The notes below the pieces were generated by a model. It searched no databases. It was given only the letters and a program-made list of their open reading frames with translations, and was not told the DNA's origin. The position numbers were made by a program, and so were the translations under genes. A stretch of DNA of 41,615 bases, taken from positions 1-41,615 of the forward strand of contig CAUJGS010000023.1 in the NCBI GenBank assembly GCA_963170185.1, written 5' to 3'. Positions 15,308 through 24,058 of this stretch are shown one piece after another (position 1 is the first letter of the stretch; each line of letters opens with the position of its first letter). Source of the stretch: Bdellovibrionota bacterium. GTDB lineage: Bacteria; Bdellovibrionota; Bdellovibrionia; Bdellovibrionales; JAMPXM01.

Positions 15308-16688
15308 CCATCAAACAAGCATGAGCCTCGCTCAAAGCCAAAGGACGTCTATCCGGACGGCCCTCATGTCTGTTTCGTTATTTGTTTCGATGCTCACCCT
15401 AGGCGTAGCCGCACACGCTCAGGAATCGCCGACACGCCCAGCGGCTTCAAAACCAGCCGCAAGACCAACCACAAAGCCTGCGGCGAAACCGGCAGCCAAG
15501 CCCGCGGCGAAACCCACGGCCTCACGCCAGCCCTATCAGGAACCGGTTGAACAGACGATGAAACGTCTGGATGACTCACAGACGATTCTAAAGTCCTACG
15601 CCGAGCATTTCTCGCAAAACTGGAATTCGTTTGATGCCGACGCCTTACCGATGATCCTCGAGGGGCTTGCGACCGAAACTGTCTTGGCGGAAATCATCCG
15701 CTCTGTTTATACCGAGTCTCTTCGTCAAGGCTGGCGAATGACGGATCGTTACAACATCTTCCCAATCCACCAGTCGGCGATGAATTCGCAGCTCAAGGAT
15801 TCATTGAAGTTCAACGCCAACGGCGCACGAATCGCCGTATTTGGTCTTCGCATGGGAAAGCGGGTTCGGGGCATTATTCTCACGTCGCACTACCAACCAA
15901 CACTCCCCGGCGAGTTGGAGCGGCAGTTCCGTACAAACCAGATCCACGAAACACTTCTGTCAGCTCGTCAGACGTTTAACGTCTACGCCAACGAACTCAT
16001 TGAGCGTATGATGAGCCGAGATCCACGAGTTAGCGAATACCTTCCGCTAAAGGGCTCGGCGGATTCCTGGGTTCTAGGCTGCGAAAAGGTCATAAACGAA
16101 AAATTCTGCGTCAACGCGCGCGTATTTGACTCGGCCGACACAAGAACCGACATTTTCTACGACACACTCATGGGCCACGTGGAAGAAGACCCCCGCCTGC
16201 GTGCGATCAAAGCAACCAGACTCGCTTGGCCAGTTAAAGATTCGTACATCTCGCGCGGATTTAAAATCGAATGCTCGCGCTGTGACCGAAACCACTACGG
16301 ACTCGACCTCGCGACACCAAGAGGCACACTCATTCATTCCATTCAGTCGGGCGTCGTTTTAAAACTCGGGACACTGTCTGGCTGGGGGCGCACGGCCGTG
16401 ATCGAACACACCCTTCCAAACGGTGATCGTTACGTTTCGCTCTACGCACATCTTCAGCAATTTAAAAAAGGCCTCAAGGTTGGACAAAGCGTCGAGCGCG
16501 GTGAAATTATCGCGCGAAGCGGAAACACAGGCGTGTCGACAGGACCTCATCTTCATATGGAAATTCGATACGCTCAGGAAGGCCGCGATTCGATAGACAC
16601 GCTTCGCCAGCCGCGAAGCCAGGTCGAGCGACCGCTCGACCCGCTGAGAGTTCTCGACGTCTTCAATATCTTTGTCGACGGCGAATAG
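15279..16688 (+). CDS. Exported M23-family (LytM-type) peptidase
   Basis: A 469-residue periplasmic protein. After a 30-residue polar start comes a hydrophobic segment ending AAHAQ, a signal peptide. A low-complexity linker of Ala, Lys and Pro repeats (about 55-80) follows, as found in proteins that span peptidoglycan. The C-terminal third is an M23 domain: HYGLD (His339, Asp343) and HLH (His424, His426) are the Zn ligands and catalytic His, with GWGRTAVIEH, YAHL, VGQSVERGEIIARSGNTG around them. All catalytic residues are present, so it is probably an active endopeptidase cutting peptide cross-links rather than an EnvC-type activator. GGGAG nine bases before the GTG supports that start; an ATG at 15321 is an alternative. 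Confidence 0.92.
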   Translation: MFKRDISTNDHQTSMSLAQSQRTSIRTALMSVSLFVSMLTLGVAAHAQESPTRPAASKPAARPTTKPAAKPAAKPAAKPTASRQPYQEPVEQTMKRLDDSQTILKSYAEHFSQNWNSFDADALPMILEGLATETVLAEIIRSVYTESLRQGWRMTDRYNIFPIHQSAMNSQLKDSLKFNANGARIAVFGLRMGKRVRGIILTSHYQPTLPGELERQFRTNQIHETLLSARQTFNVYANELIERMMSRDPRVSEYLPLKGSADSWVLGCEKVINEKFCVNARVFDSADTRTDIFYDTLMGHVEEDPRLRAIKATRLAWPVKDSYISRGFKIECSRCDRNHYGLDLATPRGTLIHSIQSGVVLKLGTLSGWGRTAVIEHTLPNGDRYVSLYAHLQQFKKGLKVGQSVERGEIIARSGNTGVSTGPHLHMEIRYAQEGRDSIDTLRQPRSQVERPLDPLRVLDVFNIFVDGE

Positions 16689-16692
16689 TCTA

Positions 16693-17298
16693 TTACGGAA
16701 CGCGCTTATAAACCGTCGTGATCTCTTGATAGAAGGTCGGATCCGCATCGTCCGTCTCAACTCCAGTGATCACCGATTCAATCGCGTTGTAGGACATTGT
16801 CGAGAGAATCTTGCGTGTCGTACCCAAACGCTTCAGCGTGACATTGTGGAACGTCGGAAACCCTGCCGCATCAAATGTGATTGTCAGCGCCTGGTTTGCC
16901 GGCTCGACGAAGTCGATTGCAACCGCACCGTCAAAGTTTTTGTCCATACGCGAACGGTAGGTACCGTCTGCATTCTTCAAAAAATAGCCCGTGCTTGCGA
17001 CTTTGCGCTCCGAAGATACGAAGTTGTCATACATGATCGAGTCCGTTGGAAGGCCCGTGGTCTGGTCTTTGAGGAGAACCATATCTCGGCACGTAAGCGT
17101 TCCCACGACACAGTACTTGTAGCTCTTGTCGACTTCCAGATTCTGAAGAGCCGCTTTGACCTCATCGGTTTCCGCCTGCAACACCTGCGCTTCCACACGA
17201 CCGGCCGCAATGAGACCGCGCCGCGATACGGGTCGGCTCGGCCCGTTAACTCTTGAAAACTGTGGCAAAATCTCGATGAACGCCGGATTCATCGGCAT
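16693..17298 (-). CDS. Protein of unknown function
   Basis: About 201 residues, with no signal peptide or membrane segment. An N-terminal helix-rich part (VEAQVLQAETDEVKAALQNLEV) is followed by a beta-rich region with two nearby cysteines (YCVVGTLTCRDM), a polar loop (LKNADGTYRSRMDKNFDG), and strands up to TTVYKRVP. I recognise no family. The frame is open to a GTG at 17346, inside the inverted-repeat region upstream of the divergent padR gene; the ATG at 17298 is the more natural start, but no ribosome site decides. It converges with the M23 gene, with four bases between stops. Confidence 0.65.
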   Translation of the reverse strand: MPMNPAFIEILPQFSRVNGPSRPVSRRGLIAAGRVEAQVLQAETDEVKAALQNLEVDKSYKYCVVGTLTCRDMVLLKDQTTGLPTDSIMYDNFVSSERKVASTGYFLKNADGTYRSRMDKNFDGAVAIDFVEPANQALTITFDAAGFPTFHNVTLKRLGTTRKILSTMSYNAIESVITGVETDDADPTFYQEITTVYKRVP

Positions 17299-17330
17299 TT
17301 TTTTTAAGAGCCTGTAAAATTCTTCGCAAA

Positions 17331-17344
17331 GTACCTTGCGGTAC
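17331..17344. promoter_or_regulatory. Inverted repeat upstream of padR, possible PadR operator
   Basis: GTACC-TTGC-GGTAC is a perfect 5-bp inverted repeat, followed at 17348-17353 by another GTACAT half-site. It lies 27 bases before the padR ATG, in the promoter region shared with the divergent unknown gene. PadR regulators usually repress their own operon through palindromes rich in GTAC/ATGT, so autoregulation is a reasonable inference. Confidence 0.4.
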
Positions 17345-17370
17345 ACAGTACATGGTGATACAAAGAACTA

Positions 17371-17691
17371 ATGAATACGCAGTTCCACAAAGGCGTCGTC
17401 GAAATGTGTGTCCTAGCCTTGGTCTCCAAACAAGACCACTACGGCTATGAACTCGTGAACGCGATCTCGACTCAGATTCCGATTTCCGAAGGCACCATCT
17501 ACCCGATCCTACGACGACTCACGCAAGAGGGTTATTTTGAAACCTATCTCGTCGAAAGCAACGAGGGCCCACCTCGAAAATACTATCGCATGACCAAATC
17601 GGGCCGAAGCTTCACGCAGTCTCTCATTAAACAGTGGGAAGACTTCACCGACAGTGTCGACAAAATCATTCATTTGAAACCGAAGAATTAA
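17371..17691 (+). CDS. PadR-family transcriptional regulator
   Basis: A 106-residue winged-helix repressor of the PadR family, short subgroup. The family pattern is clear: KGVVEMCVLALVSKQDHYGYELVNAIS, then ISEGTIYPILRRLTQEGYFETY (recognition helix), then the wing with PPRKYYRMTKSGR. It heads a three-gene set, with the next start 17 bases after its stop. PadR next to a HAAS/DUF1700 membrane protein and a DUF4097 protein is a recurrent arrangement thought to sense envelope or membrane stress. Its own operator is probably the inverted repeat just upstream. Confidence 0.92.
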   Translation: MNTQFHKGVVEMCVLALVSKQDHYGYELVNAISTQIPISEGTIYPILRRLTQEGYFETYLVESNEGPPRKYYRMTKSGRSFTQSLIKQWEDFTDSVDKIIHLKPKN

Positions 17692-17707
17692 GGGAGAAGA
17701 CTTAAAA

Positions 17708-18331
17708 GTGGTCCACACTATCAAAACTCAACAAGACTATCTTCAAGAGCTTAAAGCACACTTAAGTCCCCTGCCGGATTCCGAAAAGGCCGATATTCTT
17801 CGCGATCAAGAGGAGTTTTTCCGGGAAGCCATCGCCAATGGCCGAACAGAACTCGATGTGATCGGAAGCCTCGGCGAACCCAAGCAGCTGGCACGTGCAC
17901 TCATCGCCGAGTCACGCTTGGCTGCTACGGAAATTCTGATGAAACCAACTGACGACGGTAGCAAGAGCCCCGTATCGGATCAGCTCAAAGCGGCTCTGCG
18001 AGCAGTCCTCGCGATCGTGACCCTTGCACCGTTTAATTTGATTTTTGTGCTCGGACCTTTTTTAGGTCTACTTGGTTGCTTGTTGGCCGGGTGGGTGGTT
18101 GGCGCCGCCTTTTTGATTGCGGGCGGCGCCTCCATCTTTTTTATCTTCACCGAGTTAAACACGGCGGCCGCAAGCATCTGGGCTCACGCCTCAAGTGTCT
18201 TCTTCGCCCTTGGCGTCGCGGCGGCAAGTGTCGCGTTTTTGGGATTCATGGCATGGGTCTCAAGCCTAGTTGCGCAACTCACTGTTAAATACCTGCGTTG
18301 GAATCTTCAAATCATTCAGGCCAAAGCCTAA
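17708..18331 (+). CDS. HAAS-domain (DUF1700-type) membrane protein
   Basis: A 207-residue protein. Residues 1-60 match the HAAS domain: QDYLQELKAHLSPLPDSEKADILRDQEEFFREA, with IGSLGEPKQLARALIAE following. After a polar linker come three to four hydrophobic segments (about 95-190). The family is usually the middle gene of PadR/DUF1700/DUF4097 sets and is regarded as a signalling or sensor partner. The start is GTG at 17708, with GGGAGA about ten bases upstream. Function beyond the module is unknown. Confidence 0.85.
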   Translation: MVHTIKTQQDYLQELKAHLSPLPDSEKADILRDQEEFFREAIANGRTELDVIGSLGEPKQLARALIAESRLAATEILMKPTDDGSKSPVSDQLKAALRAVLAIVTLAPFNLIFVLGPFLGLLGCLLAGWVVGAAFLIAGGASIFFIFTELNTAAASIWAHASSVFFALGVAAASVAFLGFMAWVSSLVAQLTVKYLRWNLQIIQAKA

Positions 18332-18361
18332 CCCGATCGATCATCAGAAAGGCCTCTTACA

Positions 18362-19357
18362 ATGTTTCTCATGAAAGTCAGCACCGGAAGCCTCGTTCTC
18401 AGCGTCGCCCTCTTTACCGCGAGTTACCTTACTTCGCTTCGCTTACCCGAAGCCGGACAGTACAGTTTCCCCGAGTCAATTGCTCGTCATTACTCGGCCG
18501 CCACCGGAGGCAGCACCGAGTTCGGCCAGATGGCTTCGTTTGACGAAAAGGTTTCGCTGCAAAACGGCTCGGTTCAAATTCGAGAGATCGAAATCGAAAC
18601 GACCTCTATCAAAGTCGAAGTTGAAACTCACCAAGATCCGACCATCAAAACGATCGATGTCATGCTGCAATCGCAGCGCGCCGAAAAAGACCGCCCCGTG
18701 TTGATCGACACCAGCCGAGGCCAGGTCTTAAGATTGATGACAAACGAGCTTTCGAGCTCCAATCGCCGAAACTCCTTTATGGTTTTCAATTTCGACGACG
18801 AAAAAACAAAGCGACCAAGAAGCTCGCTTCTTATTCGCATCCCTCAAGAGATCGAGGTCCTGAAGGTTCGCACCGTCTCGGCCAACCTCTACGCCAGCGC
18901 TCGCCCCAAACAGCTTCAGTTTCAATCAAAGTCCGGCAACCTCGTTTTAAACAATCTAAACCCCGGCACGACGCCGCCGCGATTTATCGAAAACCTCAGT
19001 GTCGAAACCGTCAGTGGAAAACTAAAAGGGCCTGGCGACTTTCAAGCTTTGAAGTTCAATAGCGTCTCCGGCGACGTGAAGCTCACAAGCTGGGGTACTG
19101 AAATCGAGTCGATTTCCTCGCAAACGATATCTGGAGACTTCGAAGTCGATCTACCAACGACAGCAAGCCTGCAAGCGATTGACGCCAGCATCAGCTTTGA
19201 TTCCAAAAGCGGCACGCTAAAGGTCGACGACCAAACACAGAAAACACGGTCTCTTACTATGGGAAAGGGCCGCGCCTCGGTCTCCGTGGTTTCGGTATCA
19301 GGCGACTTGGAAATCTCCACCGACGACCGCGACTCGTCAGACGAAGACGGCGATTAA
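18362..19357 (+). CDS. DUF4097-family exported or anchored beta-helix protein
   Basis: A 331-residue protein with an N-terminal hydrophobic segment (residues 4-27, signal or anchor). The body is made of repeated short strands with the typical DUF4097 rhythm of S-x-x-G-x-L/V (KSGNLVLNNL, VSGKLKGPG, VSGDVKLTSWG, ISGDFEVDLP, VSGDLEIST), which should fold as a beta-helix or beta-solenoid. It ends in an acidic tail (DDRDSSDEDGD). AAAGG nine bases upstream supports the ATG at 18362. It closes the PadR module and converges with the helicase gene. Confidence 0.85.
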   Translation: MFLMKVSTGSLVLSVALFTASYLTSLRLPEAGQYSFPESIARHYSAATGGSTEFGQMASFDEKVSLQNGSVQIREIEIETTSIKVEVETHQDPTIKTIDVMLQSQRAEKDRPVLIDTSRGQVLRLMTNELSSSNRRNSFMVFNFDDEKTKRPRSSLLIRIPQEIEVLKVRTVSANLYASARPKQLQFQSKSGNLVLNNLNPGTTPPRFIENLSVETVSGKLKGPGDFQALKFNSVSGDVKLTSWGTEIESISSQTISGDFEVDLPTTASLQAIDASISFDSKSGTLKVDDQTQKTRSLTMGKGRASVSVVSVSGDLEISTDDRDSSDEDGD

Positions 19358-19380
19358 GCTAAAAAGACACCGCCGACAGG

Positions 19381-21573
19381 CTAAGACTTTGGCTTCGGCA
19401 GAGTGAAGGTTTTTTGAAAACGATTTTTGGAGAACTCTTGGGCTTTGTCCTTGGCCTGCTCATTGGCGAGCTTTTCTAGCTCGGCCATCTCTTCCGGAGA
19501 CCGTTCGGGCTGCGCCTGCAGAGCCGCCGATCGCTGATCGAGCTTAGCAAACAAAGCACCCAGTCGATTGGCCCGTTCGGCTTTGGCAAGCGGCCTAGCG
19601 CCGTCGTCATAGCGACGTATCAACCCTTCTGGAATTTCTTGAATGAAACGAGAAAGCGTCACCGGCGCAAGTCTCCCGAACCGACGACGAACCTTCGCCG
19701 CTGACAAGATGAGATGCTGGCGAGCACGTGTTACGCCCACGTAAAACAGGCGGCGCTCTTCGGAAACATCTTCTCCCAAGGTACGATGCGGAAGCAGATC
19801 CTCTTCACACCCGATTAAACAAACAGCATCAAACTCCAACCCCTTGCAGGCATGCAGCGTAAGAAGCTGGATTTTTTTATCGAGCTCCTCTTCTTCATTG
19901 GCGTCGGAATCCCGAAGTTCCATAGAATCCATGAACTTCGAAAGTGTTTTGATAGTGGGAGCACCTTCTTCTCGCGCAAGATAGGAATCCAAAACCCGCG
20001 CCAAGACCTCGATCACCATCCAGCGCTTTTCAAAGGCTTCGCTCTCTTTATGGAGCGTTCGAATATGTTCGCGGTATTTGATTTCATCGAGATACGCCAG
20101 TAGGCGTTTTCCAGGCGAGTCACCCTCCGTCCCCGTCGGAGTCAGAATTTTTTCCGGAAGACCATCCAGCGACTCAAAGAGTTGCTCGATCGCTTCGCCA
20201 ACTCGGTCTTGAATCCCCGCCATCTGCCATTTTCTGGCCGCGACGTGAAATCTCACGCCTTGTTTGTCGGCCCACTCCGTAATGCGGTCGACAGACGTTT
20301 CACCGATCCCACGCGGCGGCGTCGAGAGAATCCGACGAAAAGCGACTTCGTTGGGAGAGATCGAGCAGCGAAGATAGGCCAAAACATCTTTGACCTCTTT
20401 GCGATCAAAGAAGGCCGTACCACCGGTGATTGCATAAGGAATCCCGTCGCGACGAAGCTCACCCTCTAAAAGCCCACCCTGACCGTTTGAACGATACAAG
20501 ACGGCGATCTCACGCGGTGTAATTCCCTTTTCAAGGAACTCGCGAACCCGAAGCACCGTTTGGCTCACTTCCAGTTCCTCTGTTTCATAGGAGAAAAACT
20601 CTGGTCGCTCGCCCGGATCCGCATCGGGATCGGGCCTTAGCTGTTTGCCATGTCGTTCCGTGTTGTTTGCGATAATCGAGTTTGCAAGCTCCAAGATCAC
20701 CGGCGACGAACGATAGTTGCGTTCAAGACGAACGACCTTGGCCCCTTTGAACTCCTTTGGAAACTCCAGAATATTTGCGACCCGCGCCCCGCGCCATCCA
20801 TAGATCGACTGATCGTCGTCGCCGACGACCGTGATATTTCCGGTCTTGCTTTGAATCTCACGCACCAACTCGAGCTGAGCACCGTTGGTGTCTTGAAACT
20901 CGTCGACCATCAGAAAGTCGAACATGGAGCTTAAATCCTTATGCAAAGCCTCGTCTTGTCTTGCCGCTATCAACGGGCGGATAAGAAGATCGGAGAAGTC
21001 GGTCACACCCAAAAGCTCAAGCCGACGACGGTATTTTGGAAGAACCGCCGCCGCGATGACCTCGTAGTCGTCTTCTTCATTGTGACCCATCTTTTCAGGA
21101 CTGCGTCCCGAGATCGCCGCTTCTTCACGCCAGGTGTTCATCATTTCCAAGATGCGATCGATGCGAAAACTGTCTTTCGATGGAAGTTTCGTGTCCTTTA
21201 GGATCTCTCGCACAATGCCCTCGGCATCCGACGAATCGATCACACCGAAACCGCTTGGAAGAGATAACTTCTTGTGATGCTTGCGCATCCACTGAAGACC
21301 GAAACTGTGAAACGTTCCGGTCCAAATCGCTTTGGCTTCGTCGCCTAGTCGCACACCGACTCGGTGCTTGAGTTCCCGCGCGGCCTTGTTGGTGAACGTG
21401 AGAACACAAACGCGTGCTGGCTTCACGCCGACTTCATCCAAAAGTCGTCCCGTGCGCGAAACCAAAACAGTCGTTTTACCAGAACCCGCACCGGCCAGAA
21501 TAAGAAGTGGCCCTTCGGTGTGATTCACGGCTTCGATTTGCTCGGGATTTAGACCCTTTAACCATTTCGACAC
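19381..21573 (-). CDS. UvrD/PcrA/Rep-family DNA helicase
   Basis: A 730-residue superfamily 1A 3'-5' helicase. Motif Q region LNPEQIEAV, Walker A AGAGSGKTT (27-35), motif Ib TGTFHSFGLQWMR, Walker B VDEFQDTN, motif III GDDDQSIYGWRGA, motif IV RLERNYRSS, motif V LHACKGLEFDAV and motif VI VGVTRARQ are all present. It unwinds DNA in repair or at stalled forks. It has a Lys/Gln-rich C-terminus and no clear tudor-like tail, so I do not choose between UvrD, PcrA and Rep. The start is GTG at 21573 with a distant GAGAG; the next methionines are far downstream. It lies 46 bases after the TauE/SafE gene. Confidence 0.95.
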   Translation of the reverse strand: MSKWLKGLNPEQIEAVNHTEGPLLILAGAGSGKTTVLVSRTGRLLDEVGVKPARVCVLTFTNKAARELKHRVGVRLGDEAKAIWTGTFHSFGLQWMRKHHKKLSLPSGFGVIDSSDAEGIVREILKDTKLPSKDSFRIDRILEMMNTWREEAAISGRSPEKMGHNEEDDYEVIAAAVLPKYRRRLELLGVTDFSDLLIRPLIAARQDEALHKDLSSMFDFLMVDEFQDTNGAQLELVREIQSKTGNITVVGDDDQSIYGWRGARVANILEFPKEFKGAKVVRLERNYRSSPVILELANSIIANNTERHGKQLRPDPDADPGERPEFFSYETEELEVSQTVLRVREFLEKGITPREIAVLYRSNGQGGLLEGELRRDGIPYAITGGTAFFDRKEVKDVLAYLRCSISPNEVAFRRILSTPPRGIGETSVDRITEWADKQGVRFHVAARKWQMAGIQDRVGEAIEQLFESLDGLPEKILTPTGTEGDSPGKRLLAYLDEIKYREHIRTLHKESEAFEKRWMVIEVLARVLDSYLAREEGAPTIKTLSKFMDSMELRDSDANEEEELDKKIQLLTLHACKGLEFDAVCLIGCEEDLLPHRTLGEDVSEERRLFYVGVTRARQHLILSAAKVRRRFGRLAPVTLSRFIQEIPEGLIRRYDDGARPLAKAERANRLGALFAKLDQRSAALQAQPERSPEEMAELEKLANEQAKDKAQEFSKNRFQKTFTLPKPKS

Positions 21574-21619
21574 GCGAGAAAACTCTCTTTAAAAAAACGA
21601 ATCAAATTCGGATTAAAAA

Positions 21620-22408
21620 TTAGATGCCGATCACGTACATGAGCGATCGGATCGTCAAGCCTATGAGAAGCGTGCCCACGACCGCAAGTTTGATTCGCTG
21701 CGGAACTTTGGATTGAAACTGAAGACCAATCTGAGAAGTCAAAATTGCTGTAAATGCAAGCAGACCGACCACTGGGTAAGAAAAGAGAACATCGCCCGGC
21801 TCCGCATTCGACATCTCAAAGATAAACGCCGACGCACTCGCCAGCGCCGAAAGGGCGATCACACCTATCGAAGTCGGAACGATTCTCGACAAATCGAGCT
21901 CGCGGATCCGGTTGAGGTACGGAAGCACCACGACGCCCGTGCTCACACCAGTAAACCCACTGGTAATACCAGCCGCAAGGCCGACGCCAAAATCCCAGGG
22001 CTTTGCGAACTCACGACGGCTATTTACTGTTTTAAAAAAAACCTGATAGGCCATCCAGCCCGTTGCGAGACCAAATCCAGCTATCAAGGTTTTTCCCTCC
22101 ACGTAAGACGAGAAGTTCGCCGCCAATGCGCTTCCGATCATCGCCATACTTCCAAGCCTTAGCACTCGACGCCAATCCATTTCGCCACGAAGGATCACAC
22201 GAAGCGAGTTCACGACGCCGACTGGAGCAAGCGACACCAGGGACGACGCGACGGCTTGTCTTGGTTCCATTAAAAACAGTAACGGTAAAAGCGGCACAAT
22301 GATGATTCCACCACCAAGACCAAATAGCGACTGCGCAAGCCCAACAAGCACGCCAATAGCGATGACATAGGGCCAAGCGGCGTGGATGTCTTGAATTGCT
22401 AAATCCAT
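21620..22408 (-). CDS. TauE/SafE-family permease
   Basis: A 262-residue inner-membrane protein with about eight hydrophobic segments. The TauE/SafE (DUF81) signature is seen in both halves: LVGLAQSLFGLGGGIIIVPLL near the N-terminus and AAGITSGFTGVSTGVVVLPYL in the second half. Members export sulfonates, sulfite or other organic anions; substrate cannot be told. The start overlaps the preceding gene by ten bases, with GGAG ten bases upstream of the ATG, so translation is probably coupled to the EEP hydrolase gene. Confidence 0.9.
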   Translation of the reverse strand: MDLAIQDIHAAWPYVIAIGVLVGLAQSLFGLGGGIIIVPLLPLLFLMEPRQAVASSLVSLAPVGVVNSLRVILRGEMDWRRVLRLGSMAMIGSALAANFSSYVEGKTLIAGFGLATGWMAYQVFFKTVNSRREFAKPWDFGVGLAAGITSGFTGVSTGVVVLPYLNRIRELDLSRIVPTSIGVIALSALASASAFIFEMSNAEPGDVLFSYPVVGLLAFTAILTSQIGLQFQSKVPQRIKLAVVGTLLIGLTIRSLMYVIGI

Positions 22409-23454
22409 GTCGCCACGACTCCGAAATGATCCGAAGCGCCCGTCTCCCCAGCTTTGGGCTGCCCGAAGACATCGACTTGGCTCACATCACGGACGCTGCC
22501 GCGACCGAAGAGATAATCAATTCGCCGAGGCAGGAGATCGAACTGGCGATACACGTCCCGCAATGCGCGATTGCCATAGTCAGGAAGCGGAAAATCAAAC
22601 CCCTTCATCCGCTGCAGGCGGTGGTTCGCTTCATTTTTTATCGGATCCCACGTCGCCTCGTCGTTTCCGGCTTTCTTCGCAAGATCATAAAAACCAGCCA
22701 ACTCAAGAGAGCGGATGGCACCACCGGTGGCAACCGAGTTGAGGTCGCCGCCAATGACAACGCCGTCATGTTCCGCATTCACACGTTCCACGAGCTCCAA
22801 GATACGATCCACTTCGGCAATTCGCCGATCTCGACTGCGATCCAGATGTTCGAGAACATCTTGCGCCTCGGCCCGCCCTACTCTCCCTGCCTCGACCGCC
22901 TCACTGAGAAGTCGCAGCAGCTCGGGGAAACGCTCAAACCCATGATGCAGGTGAGTGTTGACGACAAGTACCCGCCCCAGCCGTTCATGTCGAACGGACA
23001 AAAACTGTGCGTATCGCTGCTCATCGAAGTGGAGACTGAAATCTTCTCCGGTGACACCCAGACCACCGCTAAGCTTACGACTGCGCGGAAACTTTTCGAC
23101 ATCGTCACGCAACCTCGCCGCCCGTGCTTCGCCACGCATGAGAATCCCAAGCCCTGTTGAAAGATTGCCCGGAACCCCGCGCGACAGCACCTTCAGGCCG
23201 CTTTGATCCACGCGCCCATAAAACTGACCACCTAGTGTCGAGACGAGGTCTTTTCCTTTTTGTGAAACTGGATTTAGCTCTTGGAGCAAAACGACATCGG
23301 CGTCGACCTCCAAAAGGTCCTTCAAGGCCGTTCTCCATCTGGCTTCGCGGTCATCGCGATTCTCGAACTCCCGAAAGCCAAAGAGGCCATGAAAGGCCCC
23401 TTGACCAGCAAGTCCATGCCAGACGTTGAAAGTCGCTATGCGAAAAGGTCTCAC
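22399..23454 (-). CDS. Endonuclease/exonuclease/phosphatase (EEP) family hydrolase
   Basis: A 351-residue metal-dependent hydrolase of the DNase I-like fold. The conserved boxes are in order: FNVWH near residue 9 (Asn), LLQELN (Glu metal ligand), VVNTHLHHG (His), GGDLNSVA (Asp and Asn), and a C-terminal SDHFGVVATWI (Asp and catalytic His). Members cleave DNA, phosphoinositides or other phosphodiesters, so the substrate is open. No signal peptide is seen. The start GTG overlaps the stop of the preceding zinc-ribbon gene (GTGA), and the end overlaps the permease gene, making a three-gene coupled set. Confidence 0.88.
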   Translation of the reverse strand: MRPFRIATFNVWHGLAGQGAFHGLFGFREFENRDDREARWRTALKDLLEVDADVVLLQELNPVSQKGKDLVSTLGGQFYGRVDQSGLKVLSRGVPGNLSTGLGILMRGEARAARLRDDVEKFPRSRKLSGGLGVTGEDFSLHFDEQRYAQFLSVRHERLGRVLVVNTHLHHGFERFPELLRLLSEAVEAGRVGRAEAQDVLEHLDRSRDRRIAEVDRILELVERVNAEHDGVVIGGDLNSVATGGAIRSLELAGFYDLAKKAGNDEATWDPIKNEANHRLQRMKGFDFPLPDYGNRALRDVYRQFDLLPRRIDYLFGRGSVRDVSQVDVFGQPKAGETGASDHFGVVATWI

Positions 23455-23990
23455 GGGCGATTGTGAATCAACTGACGGACACCCGACTCGAATGCCACTT
23501 CAATGCGGTCCGCCGTCGAGACTGTGACAAACCCAAGACCGAATGTCGGGTGCTGAACAGCGGCTGCCACTTGGAAGTTCGTTTTCATACCATATGGCTG
23601 GACACCGTTTGTCCCGATCTGCGTCTTCAAACTCTCGTATTGGCGAGCGTAATCGGCACGTACTTCGGCCTCTTTGCGAGCTGCTGTTTCTGCCTTGCGC
23701 TCCGCCGCCGCGACTCGTCTCTTCTCAGCTGCCGCCACTAGACCAGCCGTATTGCGCGGCTTCTTGGTTTTAGCTTTATCCGTTGAACTGCCGGCTGAGT
23801 CGTCTGACATGCTTCCCTCTCCGAGTCTGAGCGTTTTAGAACGTCCACACACCTCGCAACGAAGCTTGGCAGCCGTGGTGCTCAAATGCGCCAGGACTTT
23901 AAAAAATCTCTCAGTCTCACAATGGGAGCACGTGAGCGAAACACTTCGTGCGACAGCGGGGAGTTCTTGAAAAACGGTCGATTGCGACAT
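23451..23990 (-). CDS. Zinc-ribbon protein with basic linker and C-terminal beta domain
   Basis: A 179-residue protein with no name I recognise. Residues 21-48 carry two CxxC pairs (Cys21/24, Cys45/48), a zinc-ribbon arrangement. The middle is Lys/Ala/Glu/Arg-rich and helical (about 70-115). The end, HPTFGLGFVTVSTADRIEVAFESGVRQLIHN in part, resembles the small tudor-like beta barrels that close some UvrD helicases and CarD-like proteins. This suggests nucleic-acid or RNA-polymerase contact, by inference only. It leads the set with the EEP hydrolase and permease. Confidence 0.7.
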   Translation of the reverse strand: MSQSTVFQELPAVARSVSLTCSHCETERFFKVLAHLSTTAAKLRCEVCGRSKTLRLGEGSMSDDSAGSSTDKAKTKKPRNTAGLVAAAEKRRVAAAERKAETAARKEAEVRADYARQYESLKTQIGTNGVQPYGMKTNFQVAAAVQHPTFGLGFVTVSTADRIEVAFESGVRQLIHNRP

Positions 23991-24058
23991 GAGGCTCTAC
24001 TCTACCCTCGAATAGGCCCCTCGTCACCAGCCATCTTACGGTATGAAAAGATATATCC

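Noticed and set aside
15450-15530. Possible repeat array in the M23 gene.
   Set aside because: The repeats encode an Ala/Lys/Pro linker in a real protein and are explained by its composition, not by a mobile or CRISPR-like array.
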